A DNA stretch of 64,000 nt from Paenibacillus mendelii (GCF_024498075.1 NZ_JANHOF010000004.1:434001-498000), one strand, 5' to 3'. Positions 8,801 through 16,681 are shown, numbered from the stretch's first letter. Program-made: numbers and translations. The notes: generated by a model from the letters alone, not told the origin.

Positions 8801-10096
8801 TTATTCTGCGAGCATTTCTTTTAATACGGTTTCAATGACTTCCAGCGCATAATCGATATCCTGCTCGGTATGGCTGTAGCCCACATGATTCCGTTTAAGG
8901 TTCATTGGCATTTTGTAGATGCCTCTCTCAAGAAGCTTTCTCCGGTAACGAACATAGAATTCGGCGTCATTCTGCTGTAGATCGGTATAATTCTGAGGCA
9001 TAAAGTCCATAAAGTACGTAGTCCACACGGAACCGAAACCGGCTACAACCGCTTGAATTCCAAGTCTGGCATGAATGTCCCGAATGCCGCTGCGCATCCG
9101 CTCACCCAGAGCGAACACATACTCATGAACAGGCTCACGTTCCATCAGTTCGATGGTAGCGATGGCAGCCGCTGTACCGACCGCATGTCCATTATACGTA
9201 CCGGCAAACCAGACATCGCCGCCAGGATTCGTATTGAAGCGCTGCATAAATTGTTTCTTCCCGGCTATAGCGGCAATCGGGTATCCGTTCGCCATGGCCT
9301 TGCCCATCGTTGTCAGATCAGGCGTTACACCGGCTACCTTCTGGAATCCGCCGATATCATGTCTGAAGCCCGTGATCACTTCGTCGAAGATCAATACGGC
9401 GCCATACTGATCGCAGAGGTCTCTCAATCCCTGCAGAAATCCGTCCTGCGGCATAATGCAGCCGATATTGTGCGGAATAGGCTCAACAATCAGAGCTGCG
9501 ACCTCGCCGTCATTCTCCTTGAACGTCCGTTCCACGTCCTCCAGATCATTGTAGGTGCAGATGAGCGTGTTGTCGATCGCTTCATCCATCATCCCTGCCG
9601 AGCCTGGATCCCGCTTGCCGATCATGTCCCACTTGCTCAGCATGTTGCGGGCAACGTAGTCATGCCAGCCATGGTAGCAGCCTTGGAACTTGATCAATTT
9701 CTTACGCTCCGTTACCGCGCGCGATAACCGGATCGCATGATAGGTGGCTTCCGAGCCGGAGTTACAGAACAACACCTGCTCTGCTGACGGAACATGCTTA
9801 CAGATCAAGCGGGACAGCTCGATTTCAAGATCCGTCGTACCTACGCCGTACAAATCCGTTCTTTGAATTGCCTCTATAACTTTACCATTCACATAAGGAT
9901 GGCTATGTCCGAGAATGTAAGGACCGAAAGCAGCTTGAAAATCCAGATACTTATTGCCGTCAGCATCGTAAATGTAAGCGCCCTCTGCTTTTGTAAAAAT
10001 AAGATGGGGCTCGACGTTGCGAATGGATGTATGTACTCCCCCAGGAGTGTACAGATTAGCTTCTTCATAAAGCTCTTGGCTGCGTTGCGTGTTCAT
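8801..10096 (-). CDS. Class III aminotransferase (GSA aminomutase-like)
   Basis: A 431-residue PLP enzyme of fold type I, subgroup III. It shows CNSGSEATYHAIRLSR for phosphate binding, GCYHGWHDYV, FDEVITGFR with the PLP-ring aspartate, and MGKAMANGYPIAA with the Schiff-base lysine. Relatives are often labelled glutamate-1-semialdehyde aminomutase, but no heme genes are near and the gene leads a catabolic operon. An aminotransferase or aminomutase on an amino sugar or amino acid breakdown product is more plausible. The start at 10096 has AGGAGG 8 bases upstream. It is the first gene after terminator 10203-10244, so it must have its own promoter in 10097-10200, which is AT-rich but has no clear consensus. 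Confidence 0.88.
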   Translation of the reverse strand: MNTQRSQELYEEANLYTPGGVHTSIRNVEPHLIFTKAEGAYIYDADGNKYLDFQAAFGPYILGHSHPYVNGKVIEAIQRTDLYGVGTTDLEIELSRLICKHVPSAEQVLFCNSGSEATYHAIRLSRAVTERKKLIKFQGCYHGWHDYVARNMLSKWDMIGKRDPGSAGMMDEAIDNTLICTYNDLEDVERTFKENDGEVAALIVEPIPHNIGCIMPQDGFLQGLRDLCDQYGAVLIFDEVITGFRHDIGGFQKVAGVTPDLTTMGKAMANGYPIAAIAGKKQFMQRFNTNPGGDVWFAGTYNGHAVGTAAAIATIELMEREPVHEYVFALGERMRSGIRDIHARLGIQAVVAGFGSVWTTYFMDFMPQNYTDLQQNDAEFYVRYRRKLLERGIYKMPMNLKRNHVGYSHTEQDIDYALEVIETVLKEMLAE

Positions 10097-10202
10097 ATGA
10101 ACATCCTCCTAAATATCGCTGCTTTCATTTTTTTAAACAGCGTTTATAACTTTATTTAATGCTATTCTACCAGCACCTCGCGAATTCCTCTACCCCTAAA
10201 TT

Positions 10203-10244
10203 AAAAAAAAAACAGAACGGCCCTTTTTGAGGTATTCGTTCTGT
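10203..10244 (-). terminator. Strong Rho-independent terminator
   Basis: Minus-strand stem ACAGAACG..CGTTCTGT closed by an A-rich loop and followed by ten T residues. It ends the operon oxidoreductase - PIG-L - NagB-like and separates it from the class III aminotransferase operon. Confidence 0.93.
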
Positions 10245-10332
10245 CAAATATTCGTGACATCTGCTTACTGTTCTGTCTAATATTTACGCTTGTTACATGG
10301 ACTTTCTTACGTATGCCAGAAGACACGCCGGG

Positions 10333-11283
10333 CTAGTTGCAGTCCGCTTCCAAAGGTCCTGCCAGCTCCTTCAGGAAGAACAGCTTGCCCGGAAGTGTAG
10401 GCATATAGGTAGATGGAATCCAAGAATCGGGACCATAACGAAGCGTCATCCACAGGGACATCCCCTGCCACTGCATCCCCCTGCCCAGTGCGCCATCGCA
10501 TCCCCCGATGATACGATCGGACTGCAGAAATAACGCGGGGCCGATTGTATTCGCCGTACAGGGAACAAGTGTAGTCCGGCTCTTGAAGCTGGTAATCGCG
10601 TTCTGCTCGATTGTGAGCGGGTGAAGCCTGGCGCCGATCCGGTAGGCCTGTGCTTTCCATTCCTGCTCCGAATCATATTCAGCGGCAAAATGAGGCTCCC
10701 AAAACGCAATATGGCACATCCGTCCGATCCCGAAGATCGTGACCAGCTTGGCCCCTTCCGATTTGAGCTTGCCGATTTTCTCCGCATAAGTCGGGAGATT
10801 CGCCTTCGTAGCGAAATTACGCTGCTCTACAGGTACCGTCAATTCGCCGAGCGGGCCGTAGAAAGCATTCTGCATGGCGTTCTGAAAAGCTCCGGGGTTC
10901 GTCGGTTCAAGCGTATTGCCTTCTTGGTCGCTCCATTCATCCATATTGAAGCCGTATACATGGCTGCAGGATACGTTCCAGGCGCGCAAGAAATAGACCG
11001 CCCACTTGTACATGCCCATCGGTCCGACAGGAAGAATGAGCGCCAGCTTGCGCCCTTCATCTGCGGCTTGCTTGATTTCCATCGCGATTTCATGGCCGAG
11101 CATCATATCAAAATCATGAATTTGTTCGCAGACGACAGGCTCAAAGTCGGGATGCCAGAACGATTGACGCTCCGTTATCGCTTCTGGCGGATGGCTGCAG
11201 CATTGATCAATCTTCTCCAGATCCCAACCCTTCGGGAAGAAGGTATCCAACAAAGAGCCTTGCTTTGTGCTTAAAAAATCCAT
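10333..11283 (-). CDS. NagB-like (glucosamine-6-phosphate isomerase family) protein with altered active site
   Basis: The start is set at ATG 11283 because TTTTAGGAG lies 8 bases upstream; this gives 316 residues, longer than NagB (about 240-266). The core aligns with NagB: FNMDEW (residues 112-117) matches the segment holding the proton-transfer aspartate, and [13 protein letters not shown] (185-197) matches the active-site signature GxGxDGHIAFNEP. The second catalytic Asp is replaced by Met189, the following Gly by Cys190 and Asn by Trp195, while His191 and Glu196 are kept. The phosphate loop LPVGPMG also departs from the family. It therefore probably acts on a related but different substrate. 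It is the last gene of its operon, after a PIG-L deacetylase and a hairpin array. Confidence 0.78.
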   Translation of the reverse strand: MDFLSTKQGSLLDTFFPKGWDLEKIDQCCSHPPEAITERQSFWHPDFEPVVCEQIHDFDMMLGHEIAMEIKQAADEGRKLALILPVGPMGMYKWAVYFLRAWNVSCSHVYGFNMDEWSDQEGNTLEPTNPGAFQNAMQNAFYGPLGELTVPVEQRNFATKANLPTYAEKIGKLKSEGAKLVTIFGIGRMCHIAFWEPHFAAEYDSEQEWKAQAYRIGARLHPLTIEQNAITSFKSRTTLVPCTANTIGPALFLQSDRIIGGCDGALGRGMQWQGMSLWMTLRYGPDSWIPSTYMPTLPGKLFFLKELAGPLEADCN

Positions 11284-11299
11284 TTGATCACTCCTAAAA

Positions 11300-11427
11300 G
11301 TTTTGTGAAGCTTTATCATCATTGAATATACTTCGCAGCAAAACTTGCTCCGTAAGCATACGCTTCGTTTTGTGAAGCTTAATCATCATTGAATATACTT
11401 CGCAGCAAAACTTGCTTCGTAAGCATT
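11300..11427 (-). repeat. Intercistronic tandem hairpin repeat, two units (array B)
   Basis: Two units with a 67-base period. Each reads on the minus strand ATGCTTACGAAGC (or CGGAGC), AAGTTTTGCT, a locus-specific core starting GCGAAGTATATTCAATG, then AAGCTTCACAAAAC. GTTTTG/CAAAAC and GAAG/CTTC form nested stems. The last unit runs into CTTTTAGGAG, the ribosome site of the NagB-like gene. The shell is shared with the arrays at 1500-1611 and 61443-61772, but the core is different. Confidence 0.85.
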
Positions 11428-11626
11428 CGCCTGCTCAAAATTGATCACAAACGGCCGAGAAGGGGGATTGTTCGCGGAGTTGCTGTTGTTCATGGATTCC
11501 TTTAAACAAGGGTTAAAGGATCTAATCCGGGAACAAAGGCGACCGCTGGCGCTTCTCCATAAATCAATCTTCCCACTTCGCCCTTTGTTGCAGGCCGGCG
11601 TCAAAGCATTCGCTTCGTTGCCTTGC
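11428..11626. other. Noncoding spacer with inverted repeats
   Basis: This stretch follows the PIG-L gene and precedes hairpin array B. I see no credible gene. It holds two inverted repeats: CCTTTAA (11499-11505) with TTAAAGG (11513-11519), and a wider pair around ACAAAGGCG / CGCCCTTTGT. Neither has a T-run, so they are not clear terminators. Confidence 0.5.
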
Positions 11627-12340
11627 CTACGGCAGCAGCCGCTGTGTCGTCAGCCGCGGCCAGGCTTGGCAGCGTCTGAAGCCTTCCGCATACTTGACGC
11701 CGGATTGAATGCCGCGGAACCTGGAGCAGCTTTGCACAAATTCAAGAAAATCGATGCCGTCATGCTCTTTCAGCCAAGCAAGCTGACTCTGATGACAGTC
11801 ATTCATCTTAAGCTTGATATCGATCATGTCGGTAATATCAACGAATTCATCCGGTACGAAATTGATCCCCGCCAACGTGTCCATGTAGTAGATGGGCACA
11901 ACGCGTCCATGAGCCTGCACACCTGGCAGCATATGAGGAACAGTCGCTGAGAAGCTGGCATCGTACACCGCTTTGCTGACCTCTTGGTGGTCCTTCATGT
12001 AATCCTCCGGATTGTGCGTAATGATATAATCCGGCTTGACCTCGCGAATGAGACGTATGAGATCATGAATCAGCTCATCGTTATCCGACTTGACCTGCAG
12101 ATCAGGCACATTCATCGAATGAACCTCTGCTCCAATCAGCTTGCCGGCATTCTGCGCCTCTTCTGCACGGATCACGCGCAGCTCTTCCGGTTGAATTACA
12201 ACATGACCTTTATTCCCATTGGCAACATGACACATCGTAACACGATGTCCCAGACTGTTCAGCTTTGCCAACGTTCCGCCGCAGCCAATTTCCAGATCAT
12301 CAGGATGACAGCCAACGGCTAATATACTCATCTTAGACAT
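11627..12340 (-). CDS. PIG-L family N-acetylglucosaminyl-type deacetylase
   Basis: A zinc-dependent deacetylase of the PIG-L/LmbE/BshB family. The start is set at ATG 12340 (237 residues), with GGAG 8 bases upstream, rather than 8 codons further. The zinc motif is VGCHPDDLEIGCGGTLAKL near the N-terminus (His-Pro-Asp-Asp), and the third ligand pattern is THNPEDYMKDHQEV. Family members remove the acetyl group from N-acetylglucosamine-containing molecules. Its start overlaps the stop of the upstream oxidoreductase gene by 8 bases (ATGTCTAA), showing translational coupling. Together with the NagB-like protein downstream this points to an N-acetylated amino sugar as the operon substrate, which is inference. 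Confidence 0.88.
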   Translation of the reverse strand: MSKMSILAVGCHPDDLEIGCGGTLAKLNSLGHRVTMCHVANGNKGHVVIQPEELRVIRAEEAQNAGKLIGAEVHSMNVPDLQVKSDNDELIHDLIRLIREVKPDYIITHNPEDYMKDHQEVSKAVYDASFSATVPHMLPGVQAHGRVVPIYYMDTLAGINFVPDEFVDITDMIDIKLKMNDCHQSQLAWLKEHDGIDFLEFVQSCSRFRGIQSGVKYAEGFRRCQAWPRLTTQRLLP

Positions 12341-13358
12341 GCTTCCCGCTCCTCTCTTTTGCACGATCTATCTCTCTCATCACCAGCCGGAACGAAGCAG
12401 CTCCGTCCGCAAGCGTTGCGTTACGAATATCTTCTCCCCGGTCTAAGCAGTTCAGGAAATAACGCAGCTCATTCAAATAACCACCCAATGAGCTGATATT
12501 TCCGCCCCTATCTTCATCATGGCTTTGCTCGCCATTTACCAGCTCCGGAACGATCACGCTTCCATCGTTCCCATAGATCGTGAGGGAGGGAGACTTCAGA
12601 CTGCTGAACACGACCGTCGCTTGTTCATATTTGACCCGGTATGCCATTTCAAATGGAAAGCCTGGTGGATAATCCCATGATGCCTCGAGTGACGCAACAC
12701 CGCTTCCATAACGGAATTGACCGAAGATGTGCTCGATCTTGCCATCGGAATAGATCGCCTCGCTGCTGATTTGATCTGGTTCACCCAGCAGATACCGGAC
12801 ATAGTCGACATCATGGATGTGAAGATCAAGCGCAACCGTTCCGCTTCGCTGCGGATCATGTATCCAATCCTCCCAGCCCCAAGCCGGACGCGGACTCACT
12901 CTTGTGAATACGCCGGATATGAAGGAGCCGTAAGTCTTCTGATCATGCAGCTGTTTAAGCGCTTCATATTCGGGCCAGAACCGCAAGCAATGCCCGACCA
13001 TAACCTTAACGCCAGTCTTACGCTGCGCTTCCAGCAGCCACTCGGTTTCGGATTCCTGGAGGCACACCGGCTTTTCAATGAATACGTCATACCCCTTCTC
13101 TATGGCCTGCAAAGCATGTACGGTATGCAGATAGGTCGGAAGACAAATATCGATGGTATTGACGTCGGCATGATCGATCAGTTCAGCTCCTGAAGCGTAT
13201 ACCTTTGCACCGAACTTTTGGGCTATTTTGTGAGCGGTTTCCGAATTGAGATCGGCGACGGCAGTGACTTGAAAATCCGCGGAGCCAGCCAGTGCTTCAT
13301 AGCATAGCGCGTGAGTGGAACCCATAAAACCAACACCGATTAGGCCTATTTTAATCAT
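12333..13358 (-). CDS. Gfo/Idh/MocA family oxidoreductase
   Basis: A 341-residue NAD(P)-dependent dehydrogenase. Rossmann motif IGLIGVGFMGSTHALCY (residues 3-19), and EKPVC with the active-site lysine near residue 95. The later GTVALDLHIHDVDYVRYLLG carries the HDVD-type substrate histidine and aspartate. It is distinct in sequence from the family member at 306-1481, so the region has two such enzymes. The start ATG overlaps the last codon and stop of a 22-codon upstream ORF (ATGATTAA), so its translation may depend on that ORF. It is the first full gene of the operon with the PIG-L and NagB-like genes and is divergent from an AraC regulator. Confidence 0.9.
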   Translation of the reverse strand: MIKIGLIGVGFMGSTHALCYEALAGSADFQVTAVADLNSETAHKIAQKFGAKVYASGAELIDHADVNTIDICLPTYLHTVHALQAIEKGYDVFIEKPVCLQESETEWLLEAQRKTGVKVMVGHCLRFWPEYEALKQLHDQKTYGSFISGVFTRVSPRPAWGWEDWIHDPQRSGTVALDLHIHDVDYVRYLLGEPDQISSEAIYSDGKIEHIFGQFRYGSGVASLEASWDYPPGFPFEMAYRVKYEQATVVFSSLKSPSLTIYGNDGSVIVPELVNGEQSHDEDRGGNISSLGGYLNELRYFLNCLDRGEDIRNATLADGAASFRLVMREIDRAKERSGKHV

Positions 13359-13419
13359 GGCTCATCCCTGCTTTTCCAGCACCTGCTGCTTGAAAATGAC
13401 CTTCGCTCATAACTGCCAT
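13351..13419 (-). CDS. Short upstream ORF (22 codons) coupled to oxidoreductase gene
   Basis: A short ORF with the best ribosome site of the operon: AGGAGGGAG directly before ATG at 13419. It encodes 22 residues, starting MAVMSEGHF and ending KAGMSHD, and its stop TAA overlaps the start of the oxidoreductase gene. It has no membrane segment and no similarity I recognise. The arrangement suggests a leader peptide that feeds ribosomes to the next gene. It could also be chance, since the oxidoreductase has its own weak AGGG site. Confidence 0.45.
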   Translation of the reverse strand: MAVMSEGHFQAAGAGKAGMSHD

Positions 13420-13499
13420 TCTCCCTCCTGTAATTTGCATGCTTGTTCCCAGATACATTTATCATAACGCCTTTAAGCTCCATAATATTTATCCAAAAG

Positions 13500-13523
13500 A
13501 GCAGATTATGTATCTAATCTGCT
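13500..13523. promoter_or_regulatory. Inverted repeat between divergent genes (operator candidate)
   Basis: AGCAGATTA (13500-13508) and TAATCTGCT (13515-13523) are perfect inverted arms around a 6-base centre. It lies just upstream of the AraC-gene promoter and in the leader side of the divergent catabolic operon, so it is well placed as a regulator site. It could also fold as an RNA hairpin. Confidence 0.5.
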
Positions 13524-13533
13524 GTTCTTCTTA

Positions 13534-13562
13534 TTCTCATTGCTTGTCAGGAACGGTATAAT
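13534..13562 (+). promoter_or_regulatory. Promoter of the AraC-type regulator gene
   Basis: TTCTCA (13534-13539), 17 bases, TATAAT (13557-13562). The start codon lies 34 bases further, with TAGGAG before it. Confidence 0.55.
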
Positions 13563-13596
13563 ATAGACAAATCATTACAATATAGGAGTCGAATCC

Positions 13597-14502
13597 ATGA
13601 ATTTTGTTAAGACAGAGCTCAAAGAAGTCATAACGATCCAACAAATCATTTCCTTGCATGACTTCGAGTTCTCGAAGGACTATATTTTTCAAGGCGAGCA
13701 GCATGATTTCTGGGAGTTTCTATACGTGGATAAAGGTGAGGTCGAGGTCATCGCAAGCGCGGAAGGATACAAGCTGAAACAAGGCGATGTGATCTTTCAT
13801 AAGCCGAACGAATTTCATAGCGTATGGGCAAACCGGAAGACCGCACCGAATCTTTTCGTCGTCAGCTTTGAATGCCAATCGCCCGCGATGTCCTTCTTTC
13901 ATGACAAAATCTTTAGCCTCGATGCCCAGCAAAGAGATATGCTTGCGCAAATTTTGAAGAATGGTTATTTAGCCTTCCAGCCTCCATTCGACGATCCGAA
14001 AGATCATACACTAACGAAGCGTACGAGTGCCCCCGTTGGAACCGAGCAATTAATTAAAATCTATCTCGAGCTGCTTCTGGTCAGCCTGCTGCAAAATGGT
14101 GAATCCATGCGGCAGGAACAGCCTATTTCCTTTGCTACCAAAGAGAAAAGCGAGATGGAATTAATTCAATTGATGACATCGTATATGGAACAGCACGTAG
14201 ATGACAATATTACCTTGGAGCAAATTTGTAAGCGATTTAACTTAAGCAAGAGCTATGCCATCACGCTGTTCAGGGAACGGGCAGGTCAAAGCATCATGAA
14301 ATATTTCAAAACGCTCAAAATTACGAAGGCCAAAAAGATGATTCGCGAAGAGCAGCACAACTTCTCCCAAATCGCCGTTTTATTAAATTACAGCAATATA
14401 CATAATTTTTCCAGACACTTCAAATCGGTCACGGACATGTCCCCATCGGAATATGCCAAATCGGTCAAAGCCAAGCTCGAGCAGCCGTCCTTCCCGTATT
14501 AG
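13597..14502 (+). CDS. AraC family transcriptional regulator
   Basis: A 301-residue regulator. Residues 30-110 form a cupin-like ligand-binding domain (WEFLYVDKGEVEV, GDVIFHKPNEFHSVWA), and residues 200-295 carry the two helix-turn-helix units of the AraC family (ITLEQICKRFNLSKSYAITLFRER and FSQIAVLLNYSNIHNFSRHFKSV). It is divergent from the oxidoreductase - PIG-L - NagB-like operon and shares a 238-base intergenic region with a 9-base inverted repeat. It is therefore the likely activator of that operon, responding to the sugar substrate. The terminator at 14505-14555 closes the gene. Confidence 0.92.
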   Translation: MNFVKTELKEVITIQQIISLHDFEFSKDYIFQGEQHDFWEFLYVDKGEVEVIASAEGYKLKQGDVIFHKPNEFHSVWANRKTAPNLFVVSFECQSPAMSFFHDKIFSLDAQQRDMLAQILKNGYLAFQPPFDDPKDHTLTKRTSAPVGTEQLIKIYLELLLVSLLQNGESMRQEQPISFATKEKSEMELIQLMTSYMEQHVDDNITLEQICKRFNLSKSYAITLFRERAGQSIMKYFKTLKITKAKKMIREEQHNFSQIAVLLNYSNIHNFSRHFKSVTDMSPSEYAKSVKAKLEQPSFPY

Positions 14503-14504
14503 AA

Positions 14505-14555
14505 AGAACCCCGGCCAGCATGGAAGCAGAAGCTCCTTCAGCTGATCGGGGTTCT
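14505..14555. terminator. Bidirectional terminator hairpin between converging genes
   Basis: AGAACCCCG (14505-14513) pairs with CGGGGTTCT (14547-14555), with an inner CAGC/GCTG pairing. It lies between the stop of the AraC gene and the stop of the converging SRPBCC gene and could serve both. Confidence 0.65.
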
Positions 14556-14585
14556 AACTTATTCTATAGGACATCCAAGGATCAA

Positions 14586-15035
14586 TTACCAGCCGAAGTC
14601 CAGCGTCTTTCCGGTTTCCGCATAGGTTTTGATATTGGATAGAATCATCGGCCATGATTCCTTCGTCTTCTCGTATGACGGGTGATCGGCCGGCCATAGA
14701 TCATTGACCAGCGTCACCTTCGTGCATTCACCGATGGGTTCGAGCTCCATGGTTACCCGGGTCTCCAGCTCAGCGTGATTATCGCGATAGGAAGGTCCGG
14801 CATGCTCCGTATAGCTCATGATCCGGTTAGGTTCGAAGACAAGTATTTTTCCATAAACATGCACCGTCTCATCACCGTCGTTGCCTGGTCCGACATACGC
14901 GTAATCATCACCAACTTCGAATGTCGAGCGAATCGTGCATCCGAACATCGTTTGCTTCACAGCTTCGTCTGAAATCAGAACGTTCCACACTTCCTCAGGC
15001 TTCGCGCCGATATAGATATGATAAGTAAGATCCAT
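14586..15035 (-). CDS. SRPBCC (AHSA1-like) domain protein
   Basis: A 149-residue protein with the START/SRPBCC fold of the AHSA1 family. It begins with the typical IYIGAKPEEVWNVLISDEAVKQTMFG and ends with SWPMILSNIKTYAETG. Such small proteins bind hydrophobic ligands in a helix-grip cavity; their role is mostly unknown and they often lie next to regulators. Here it is divergent from an AraC-type regulator at 15179, which may control it. GGAGG precedes the start. It is a single-gene unit. Confidence 0.85.
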   Translation of the reverse strand: MDLTYHIYIGAKPEEVWNVLISDEAVKQTMFGCTIRSTFEVGDDYAYVGPGNDGDETVHVYGKILVFEPNRIMSYTEHAGPSYRDNHAELETRVTMELEPIGECTKVTLVNDLWPADHPSYEKTKESWPMILSNIKTYAETGKTLDFGW

Positions 15036-15178
15036 GCTCTACCTCCAGAATTAAATTATTATCGTTGCGGCAGTCGACTGCTCGACCGCTCCTCTTATGC
15101 TACTGATATATGAACATCTTGTATTGTAAAAATGCGACAAGGATAGAATCATAAGTTTCACAATTAGGAGGTACACAG

Positions 15179-15997
15179 ATGGATGCAATCATCAGAAGCA
15201 CTAACAGCCTAGGAAAAGGCATCCTCCATCCCAGCATGGGGGACACCAAATTTTCATTAAACCGATTCCCCCCCTCGCCCGATACGAGCTTCTTCATCCA
15301 GCATTATTGGGTGATCCAATGGGATCTGCGTGGACAAGCTCCTTATTGCCAAACCGTTATTGCCCACCCCAATGTCAACCTGGTCGTCGAGAAAGAGACT
15401 ACCCGCATTTACGGCGTATCAAGCGCAACCTCGAGCCATCTGCTTAAGGATCAAGGCTGGGTGGTAGGCGTGAAATTCAAGCCTGGAGGATTCTATCCGT
15501 TTTGGAATGCTCCTGTATCGCATTTAACCGACCAGTCTCTAGGCATTGAAGAGGTTTTCGGCCTGGACAGCTTATCGCTAGAAGGTGAAGTTCTGCAGCA
15601 GTATCACCATATCGAGCAAGCCGCGCACCGTGTGGATACGTTCTTTCGGGATCGCCTGCCTGAGCGGGATCCGAATGTCGAGCTTGTAAGTGAAATCGTC
15701 TACGGGATTCGTGACGACCGCACGATACGCCAAGTTAACGATGCCGCTCGTATGAGCGGGCTTCATCAACGAACCCTGCAGCGACTATTCGATCGTTATG
15801 TTGGGGTAAGTCCAAAATGGGTCATTCTACGCTATCGGCTGCATGAAGCCGCGGAACGAATGCACCAAGACGAAGCCAATGACTGGACCGCCTTGTCACT
15901 CGATTTGGGTTACTATGACCAATCTCATTTCATTCGTGATTTCAAATCGATTGTCGGCCTATCGCCAGAAGAATACATTCGCGCGAGAAAGGTATAA
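15179..15997 (+). CDS. AraC family transcriptional regulator (DUF6597-type N-terminus)
   Basis: A 272-residue regulator. The N-terminal part (FPPSPDTSFFIQHYWVIQWDL, VVGVKFKPGGFYPF) is the sensor domain common in AraC proteins related to Bacillus and Streptomyces regulators of unknown ligand. Residues 170-270 carry the AraC DNA-binding domain (IRQVNDAARMSGLHQRTLQRLF; YYDQSHFIRDFKSIVGLSPEEY). AGGAGG lies 7 bases before ATG 15179. The divergent SRPBCC gene is the obvious target candidate. Confidence 0.9.
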   Translation: MDAIIRSTNSLGKGILHPSMGDTKFSLNRFPPSPDTSFFIQHYWVIQWDLRGQAPYCQTVIAHPNVNLVVEKETTRIYGVSSATSSHLLKDQGWVVGVKFKPGGFYPFWNAPVSHLTDQSLGIEEVFGLDSLSLEGEVLQQYHHIEQAAHRVDTFFRDRLPERDPNVELVSEIVYGIRDDRTIRQVNDAARMSGLHQRTLQRLFDRYVGVSPKWVILRYRLHEAAERMHQDEANDWTALSLDLGYYDQSHFIRDFKSIVGLSPEEYIRARKV

Positions 15998-16061
15998 ACG
16001 CTATTTAAGATCCTTGAACGATGCTCTCCTTCCAGACATCCGAATTAACCAAATTAAGAAA

Positions 16062-16099
16062 AGCAGCCGATCTCGGAGTTATCTCCGGTATCGGCTGCT
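16062..16099 (-). terminator. Terminator after the LapA-like gene
   Basis: AGCAGCCGAT (16062-16071) and ATCGGCTGCT (16090-16099) form a 10-base-pair stem. On the minus strand the tail TTTTCTTAATTT follows, so it fits termination of the leftward LapA-like gene. It may also stop the converging AraC transcript. Confidence 0.8.
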
Positions 16100-16144
16100 C
16101 TGATACTACGCCATCCTATTGCAAGGTGAGCAAGCGCAAAACTA

Positions 16145-16486
16145 TTACTCCTTAGGAAGTACGATTGGTTTGCTGTCGTCTCCGCGGCGCGGCTTCTCGG
16201 TTGATTTCACGGGAGAGCCGGTCACATCCTGCTCGTCTATGCCAAGCGAGGCCAGCTTATGATCCAGCTCCCGGATACGGCGCTGTAATTTATATTGCCT
16301 AACGATGCCGAATAGTCCGACCGTTAATCCGCCAAGCAGCGTGGATACAAGTATGACGAGAATGAGCGGGCTTTTCGTCTCGGTGAATAGAAAATTGACT
16401 TGTACGGCCTCCACATTAATAACAGCAAAGATCGCCGTTATCAAAGCGAACAGCAGCGCCGCAATGATGGTCCATTGTGTCTTCAT
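16145..16486 (-). CDS. LapA (DUF1049) family membrane protein
   Basis: The start is set at ATG 16486 because AAAGGGGA lies 7 bases upstream, giving 113 residues. Two membrane helices are visible: WTIIAALLFALITAIFAVINV (about 4-24) and LILVILVSTLLGGLTVGLFG (about 41-60). A coiled-coil-like cytoplasmic segment (LQRRIRELDHKLASLG) and a charged tail follow. The layout matches the LapA domain family of small inner-membrane proteins, known in enterobacteria for lipopolysaccharide assembly. Its role in Gram-positive bacteria is not established. Confidence 0.8.
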   Translation of the reverse strand: MKTQWTIIAALLFALITAIFAVINVEAVQVNFLFTETKSPLILVILVSTLLGGLTVGLFGIVRQYKLQRRIRELDHKLASLGIDEQDVTGSPVKSTEKPRRGDDSKPIVLPKE

Positions 16487-16522
16487 AGCCATTCCCCTTT
16501 CCATTGTGTGAGTGCCTTCGTC

Positions 16523-16681
16523 TTACGTATGTATGTTTATAGTTGCACCCTTGTAAGCACCACGGTATTTAACATGCGTGGAAAGGATTAACTCCATTCG
16601 CTCTCGCTCATTATACTGCTCGAACTTGCCCGGTTCAAGCACTTTCATGCCGCAAAGCGCGCAGTGATGATTCCTGCCCAC
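16523..16681 (-). CDS. Possible short ORF with Cys pair (doubtful)
   Basis: An open frame of 52 codons from a GTG at 16681 to TAA at 16523, on the same strand as the LapA-like gene just downstream. It encodes NHHCALCGMKVLEPGKFEQ near its start, a CxxC-like pattern that could be half of a zinc ribbon, and then a charged stretch ending in THVKYRG. No ribosome site is visible and an in-frame stop lies 6 codons upstream of the GTG, so it may be the remnant of a lost gene or chance. Confidence 0.2.
   Translation of the reverse strand: MGRNHHCALCGMKVLEPGKFEQYNERERMELILSTHVKYRGAYKGATINIHT

Noticed and set aside
8801..10096. hemL (heme synthesis) assignment for the class III aminotransferase
   Set aside because: Sequence motifs fit the wider family, but no hem genes are near and the operon is catabolic in character, so the specific name is not supported.
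10130..10165. cre-like sequence upstream of the class III aminotransferase gene
   Set aside because: The best alignment around AAACGCTG has at least three mismatches to the cre consensus, so it is not better than chance in this AT-rich stretch.
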